From positions 186,001 through 250,000 of the forward strand of contig CAVRXL010000003.1 of assembly GCA_963725145.1 (NCBI GenBank): DNA of 64,000 bases, in the 5' to 3' direction. Position 1 is the first letter of the stretch; each line of letters opens with the position of its first letter. Origin of the DNA: DATAEE01 sp963725145 (GTDB taxonomy: Bacteria > Acidobacteriota > Vicinamibacteria > Vicinamibacterales > 2-12-FULL-66-21). Below the pieces are notes generated by a model. It ran no database searches. It saw nothing but the letters and a program-made list of their open reading frames with translations, and was not told the DNA's origin. Both the position numbers and the translations under genes were made by a program. Positions 62,508 through 64,000 of this stretch are shown here, one piece after another.

Positions 62508-64000
62508 TCACGGTTTCGCGGCCGGTGCGGCGAACCACTTCGAGCGCTCGACGACCGCGGGCTTGTCGGGCTGACCCTCGAAGTGCGGACTCATGATCTG
62601 GACGCCCTGCTCGTTGAAGGCGTCGAGAATCTGCTCGTGCAGCCTGGACATGAGCACCGGCCTTGGCACCGAGATGGTGCCATGCGCGACCAGCTCGTAC
62701 TCGACGTAGAAGTCCGAGAGCGCCGTCTCGAAGACCACCGGGGCCGGTTCCTGCAGAACGCCGTCGGTCCGCGCGGCGGCAAGCAGCAGCATCGCGCGCA
62801 CCTGTCTCCACGGTGCGTCGTAGCCGATCGTCACGGACGTGGAGAGCACGACCCCGCCGGCAGGCGCGCGCGAGAAGTTCCGTATGGCATCGGCCACGAC
62901 GACTGAGTTCGGAATCGTGACCTCTTCCTGCGCGCGCGTGGTGAGCGTGACGCTCACGAGCCCGAGGTCCTTGACGACGCCGTGAACGTTCCCGACCTTG
63001 ACGACGTCGCCTGGCCGCAGCGCACGATTGAACGTCACGAAGAGTCCACCCAGTATCTGGCCGACGATGCCTACCGATCCCAGCGACACCATGAGGCCGA
63101 CGAAGACGCTCACTCCCTTGAACGCCTCGGTATTCGCGCCGGGGACATAAGGGTACGCCACCGTGATCGCGAAGACCCAGATGGCGAGCACCGCCAGACG
63201 CCGTGCGGCTTTCGCAGCGAGCGGATCGAGCCAGGAGAGCGGCAGGTCGCCTCGCTCGACTGCACGGAACCAGGCGCCGGCCGCCGCCGCGACCATGCGT
63301 GTGATGAGCAGGATCACCGCGAGCGTGATCAGATTCGGGAGATGGTCGACCACGGCGGCCGCCATCCGCGTGAGCGTGTCGATCAGAAATCCACCGAGCG
63401 TCTGGCCCCACGGCCGCGAGTAGGCGAAGCGCGACAGGACGAACGTCAGCCAGAGGTAGGCGGCCGTCAGTCTCACCGCGAGGCCGATAAGGCGAATGAG
63501 CCAGCCGAGGGCCCAGTACACGAAGGGGCGCGGATCGATCCCGGCGATCGCCGCCGCCTTGATCCGCCTGGCGGCGGCGGGCGTCAGCCGGGCCAGCAGC
63601 CACTGGAGCGCTCGCCAGCTGGCCAGCCAAATCACCACGAACGCGACCGTCGCGAGCAGCGCCTCAGCGATGCTGCGGAGGAGGACCGGCCACCGGCGCT
63701 GCTCGGCGCGCTCGCGCAGCAATGTCTGCAGCCGACTCACCGCCTGGGCGCCAGCCGCGTCGAGCGAGCTCGCGGTGTCCTGGGGCAGGTCCTTCTCGAG
63801 AATCCCGAAGAGCACGTCCGCCGCGCCGACAACAAGGACCCCGCGGTCGGCGCCCAACTCCGCGATGGTGTAGCGGATCTCCTCGGGGACGAGCCTGTCG
63901 AGCGCGGCTTCGATCCGCGCGGAGGCCGTTTCGGTTCGCTGTTTCGGACTGTTGGAGCCGAAGGGTGCGCGAAACACAGCGATCGGCCGATTCCAGACCA
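62508..64000 (-). CDS. MscS-family mechanosensitive channel (5' end missing)
   Basis: Most of an MscS-like channel with extra N-terminal helices is present. The frame remains open to the window edge and reads VWNRPIAVFRAPFGSNSPKQ, as in related proteins, so the real start lies beyond 64000; the internal GTG at 63977 is probably not used. Four or more helices precede the pore helix region GLMVSLGSVGIVGQILGGLFV. This is followed by the beta domain (ALRPGDVVKVGNVHGVVKDLGL and VTIPNSVVV) and the C-terminal alpha/beta domain. It protects against osmotic downshock. Confidence 0.9.
   Translation of the reverse strand, partial: VWNRPIAVFRAPFGSNSPKQRTETASARIEAALDRLVPEEIRYTIAELGADRGVLVVGAADVLFGILEKDLPQDTASSLDAAGAQAVSRLQTLLRERAEQRRWPVLLRSIAEALLATVAFVVIWLASWRALQWLLARLTPAAARRIKAAAIAGIDPRPFVYWALGWLIRLIGLAVRLTAAYLWLTFVLSRFAYSRPWGQTLGGFLIDTLTRMAAAVVDHLPNLITLAVILLITRMVAAAAGAWFRAVERGDLPLSWLDPLAAKAARRLAVLAIWVFAITVAYPYVPGANTEAFKGVSVFVGLMVSLGSVGIVGQILGGLFVTFNRALRPGDVVKVGNVHGVVKDLGLVSVTLTTRAQEEVTIPNSVVVADAIRNFSRAPAGGVVLSTSVTIGYDAPWRQVRAMLLLAAARTDGVLQEPAPVVFETALSDFYVEYELVAHGTISVPRPVLMSRLHEQILDAFNEQGVQIMSPHFEGQPDKPAVVERSKWFAAPAAKP

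Overview
The window is a 64 kb, GC-rich stretch of a bacterial chromosome. It is densely coded on both strands, with about 44 protein genes, no rRNA and no tRNA that I could find. I infer an Acidobacteriota, probably of the Vicinamibacteria type. The reasons are two very long MacB/FtsX-like ADOP permeases, several Hanks-type Ser/Thr kinases with large sensory fusions, an orphan PEP-CTERM protein, secreted peptidases (M24, S9, M61, gamma-glutamyltransferase), a form II CO-dehydrogenase-like operon, and abundant short palindromic repeats. No marker gene proves the placement.

Layout. 1-5.7 kb: a truncated gene with possible DAC-sensor resemblance, a ligase-ACP-acyltransferase fusion, infA, an RhlE-type helicase and a small Cys4 protein. 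5.8-10.7 kb: a frameshifted ADOP permease, then an accessory block. That block holds an IS5-type transposase remnant and two integron attC-like sites serving an amidohydrolase gene and a LamG-like gene, and inverted ACGGAG-word arrays bracket it. 10.7-18 kb: an alpha/beta hydrolase, an Ior-type molybdenum hydroxylase pair (small subunit frameshifted), a BRCT-TPR protein, glucokinase and an exported M24 peptidase. 18-27.5 kb: an S9 oligopeptidase, the PEP-CTERM protein, a small HTH/zinc-ribbon regulator, a 178-bp long-hairpin element and a kinase-pseudokinase protein. Divergent from the last lies a coupled run encoding an exported atypical kinase, an exported PPP-type phosphatase and an M61 peptidase.

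27.5-42.9 kb: a second ADOP permease, PBP1A coupled to phosphatidylcholine synthase, FtsH, a thioesterase, a PDZ-7TM-GAF-kinase protein, a CheY-like regulator, gamma-glutamyltransferase, a polysaccharide deacetylase and an exported PCMT. 42.9-55.3 kb: Lhr helicase, an exported protein, overlapping desaturase and cyclopropane-fatty-acid synthase genes, and a 1457-residue kinase/pseudo-cyclase/AAA/TPR protein. 55.4-61.7 kb: a compact coxSLMDEG operon with the form II AYRGAGR signature. 61.8-64 kb: a VIT-like membrane protein and a truncated MscS channel.

Three themes link the genes. Lipid and envelope remodelling is represented by the ligase-acyltransferase, Pcs, desaturase, Cfa, PBP1A and deacetylase. 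Eukaryote-like phospho-signalling is represented by three cytoplasmic Hanks kinases, one exported atypical kinase and one phosphatase. Extracytoplasmic protein turnover is represented by the peptidases. The DNA itself is unusual: several families of short palindromes and tandem words lie between genes, and some have inserted in frame inside lhr, the helicase and the S9 peptidase. Three genes carry probable one- or two-base frameshifts in short repeats, which could be sequencing errors.
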